From Clostridia bacterium (GTDB lineage Bacteria; Bacillota; Clostridia; Oscillospirales; Acutalibacteraceae): 5,159 bases of DNA. Each line of letters opens with the position of its first letter. The stretch's first letter is position 1. This document shows positions 4,550 to 5,159 of this stretch, piece by piece. Both the position numbers and the translations under genes were made by a program. Where the stretch lies: NCBI GenBank assembly GCA_017552845.1, contig JAFZOE010000273.1, forward strand, positions 1 through 5,159, read 5' to 3'. Under the pieces are notes generated by a model. It saw nothing but the letters and a program-made list of their open reading frames with translations. It made no database searches and was not told where the DNA came from.

Positions 4550-5159
4550 ATGAAAACTGCAAAAAAACTTTTGGCAATTCTTCTGGCAATGCTGATGGTT
4601 ATCGGCTGCGTGAGCCTTACAGCTTTCGCCGATCCCGAGGATGAAGATGATTGGGATTGTTCGACAATGGGGCACGAGTTCGTCGATGGCGAATGTATCC
4701 ATTGCTTTGAGCCCGATCCCGACTTGGAAGATCTCGGCGAAGAATGGGATTGTTCGACAATGGGGCACGAGTTCGTCGATGGCGAATGCATCCATTGCGG
4801 TGAGCCTGATCCCGATTGGGAAGATCCTGGCGAAGATTGGGATTGCTATATGAACGGTCATGATTATGTGAACGGTTCCTGTATTTATTGCGGCAAGGAG
4901 GACCCTGCCCTGACTCCCGTTGAGCTGTCGCTCGGCGATAATCAGGTTCATGTTTTGCCCGATTCTGTTGATTATATCGTCTGTTCTTTCACTCCTTCTC
5001 AGAGCGGCTGGTATCTCTTTACCTCTTCAAGTGCAGGCAATTCCGACCCCTGCGCTGAGTCTATGCCGGATGGCACGACCTACGACGATTGCGGCGGCAG
5101 CATGGATTTCCGCTTTTATGCCAATCTTACTGCTGATTCCGTTTATATGTTTAAAGTAT
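4550..5159 (+). CDS. Secreted protein with three Cys/His repeats, 3'-truncated
   Basis: The frame is open from ATG 4550 to the window end (203 complete codons), so the C-terminus is missing. Residues 1-27 are a signal peptide (MKTAKK, Leu/Met core, AFA then DP). An acidic region then carries three copies of a 31-residue unit beginning at Trp35, Trp66 and Trp97. Each has the pattern C-x4-H-x6-C-x2-C (C37/H42/C49/C52; C68/H73/C80/C83; C99/H104/C111/C114), with GH and CxxC as in small zinc-ribbon-like modules of clostridial surface proteins. From about residue 122 a beta-rich domain begins (VDYIVCSFTPSQSGWYLFTS, later MDFRFYANLTADSVYMFKV), resembling the beta-sandwich domains common in Firmicutes extracellular proteins. 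It probably acts at the cell surface in binding or attachment; the ligand is unknown. Metal binding is inferred from the residue pattern. It follows the GH43 gene closely, but a shared job is uncertain. Confidence 0.88.
   Translation, partial: MKTAKKLLAILLAMLMVIGCVSLTAFADPEDEDDWDCSTMGHEFVDGECIHCFEPDPDLEDLGEEWDCSTMGHEFVDGECIHCGEPDPDWEDPGEDWDCYMNGHDYVNGSCIYCGKEDPALTPVELSLGDNQVHVLPDSVDYIVCSFTPSQSGWYLFTSSSAGNSDPCAESMPDGTTYDDCGGSMDFRFYANLTADSVYMFKV
4652..4905 (+). repeat. Tandem 93-bp repeats encoding Cys/His modules (about 2.7 units)
   Basis: Units begin at 4652, 4745 and 4838, an exact 93-bp period (31 codons), and the third is shortened at its end. Units 1 and 2 agree at 84 of 93 bases, including an unbroken identical run of 44 bases (4652-4695 and 4745-4788). 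Unit 3 is clearly more diverged while keeping the Cys and His codons. This points to a recent duplication or conversion of units 1 and 2. Confidence 0.92.

Noticed and set aside
4652..4905. CRISPR array
   Set aside because: The 93-bp periodic units are in frame within a signal-peptide protein, with no short repeats separated by unique spacers.
4339..4951. Minus-strand genes opposite the GH43 end and the tandem repeats
   Set aside because: Long minus-strand open frames here arise because the repeat unit is duplicated in a multiple of three. They lack ribosome sites and recognisable domains and lie opposite well-supported + strand genes.

Overview
The window looks like a chromosomal segment from a gut- or rumen-type member of the Clostridia (Oscillospiraceae or Lachnospiraceae-like). 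The reasons are strong AGGAGG ribosome sites, secreted proteins with short Lys-rich signal peptides ending in AFA, Cys/His repeat modules in a surface protein, an intracellular GH43-type glycosidase, and a moderate G+C content. Every gene I can support is on the + strand. The species assignment is inference from style, not from a marker gene.

Layout: (1) bases 2-631 hold the 3' part of a gene whose start lies outside the window. It has a charged Glu/Ala/Lys segment and a C-terminal domain that resembles an inactivated PD-(D/E)XK nuclease fold. (2) Bases 632-826 are non-coding and hold a compact predicted structured RNA. Two 15-nt arms (677-691 and 798-812) are perfectly complementary and enclose a G+C-rich core with at least two more hairpins. 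The 3' arm ends 14 nt before the next gene. (3) Bases 827-2038 encode a stand-alone reverse transcriptase with a YSDD active site and a C-terminal extension, but no maturase or HNH endonuclease domain that I can see. (4) A promoter whose -35 box overlaps the RT stop codon, followed by a 23-bp palindrome, leads into a tight gene set. This comprises a secreted metallophosphoesterase (2091-3302), a Dabb-domain protein (3299-3583, overlapping its neighbour by 4 nt) and a GH43-like glycoside hydrolase (3586-4527). After 22 nt comes a secreted protein with three 31-residue Cys/His repeats (4550 to the window end, incomplete).

The most notable element is the pair of structured leader RNA and reverse transcriptase. 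The architecture (inverted-repeat-closed RNA directly upstream of an RT) is the one used by retrons and by defence-associated RTs such as DRT2 and DRT9, where the RT copies the adjacent RNA. This RT lacks the motifs I would expect of a canonical retron, intron or DGR enzyme, so it is best called an unassigned RT-ncRNA system. A phage-defence role is inference. The downstream phosphoesterase/Dabb/GH43 genes have their own promoter and look like metabolic or cell-surface genes, not partners of the RT.
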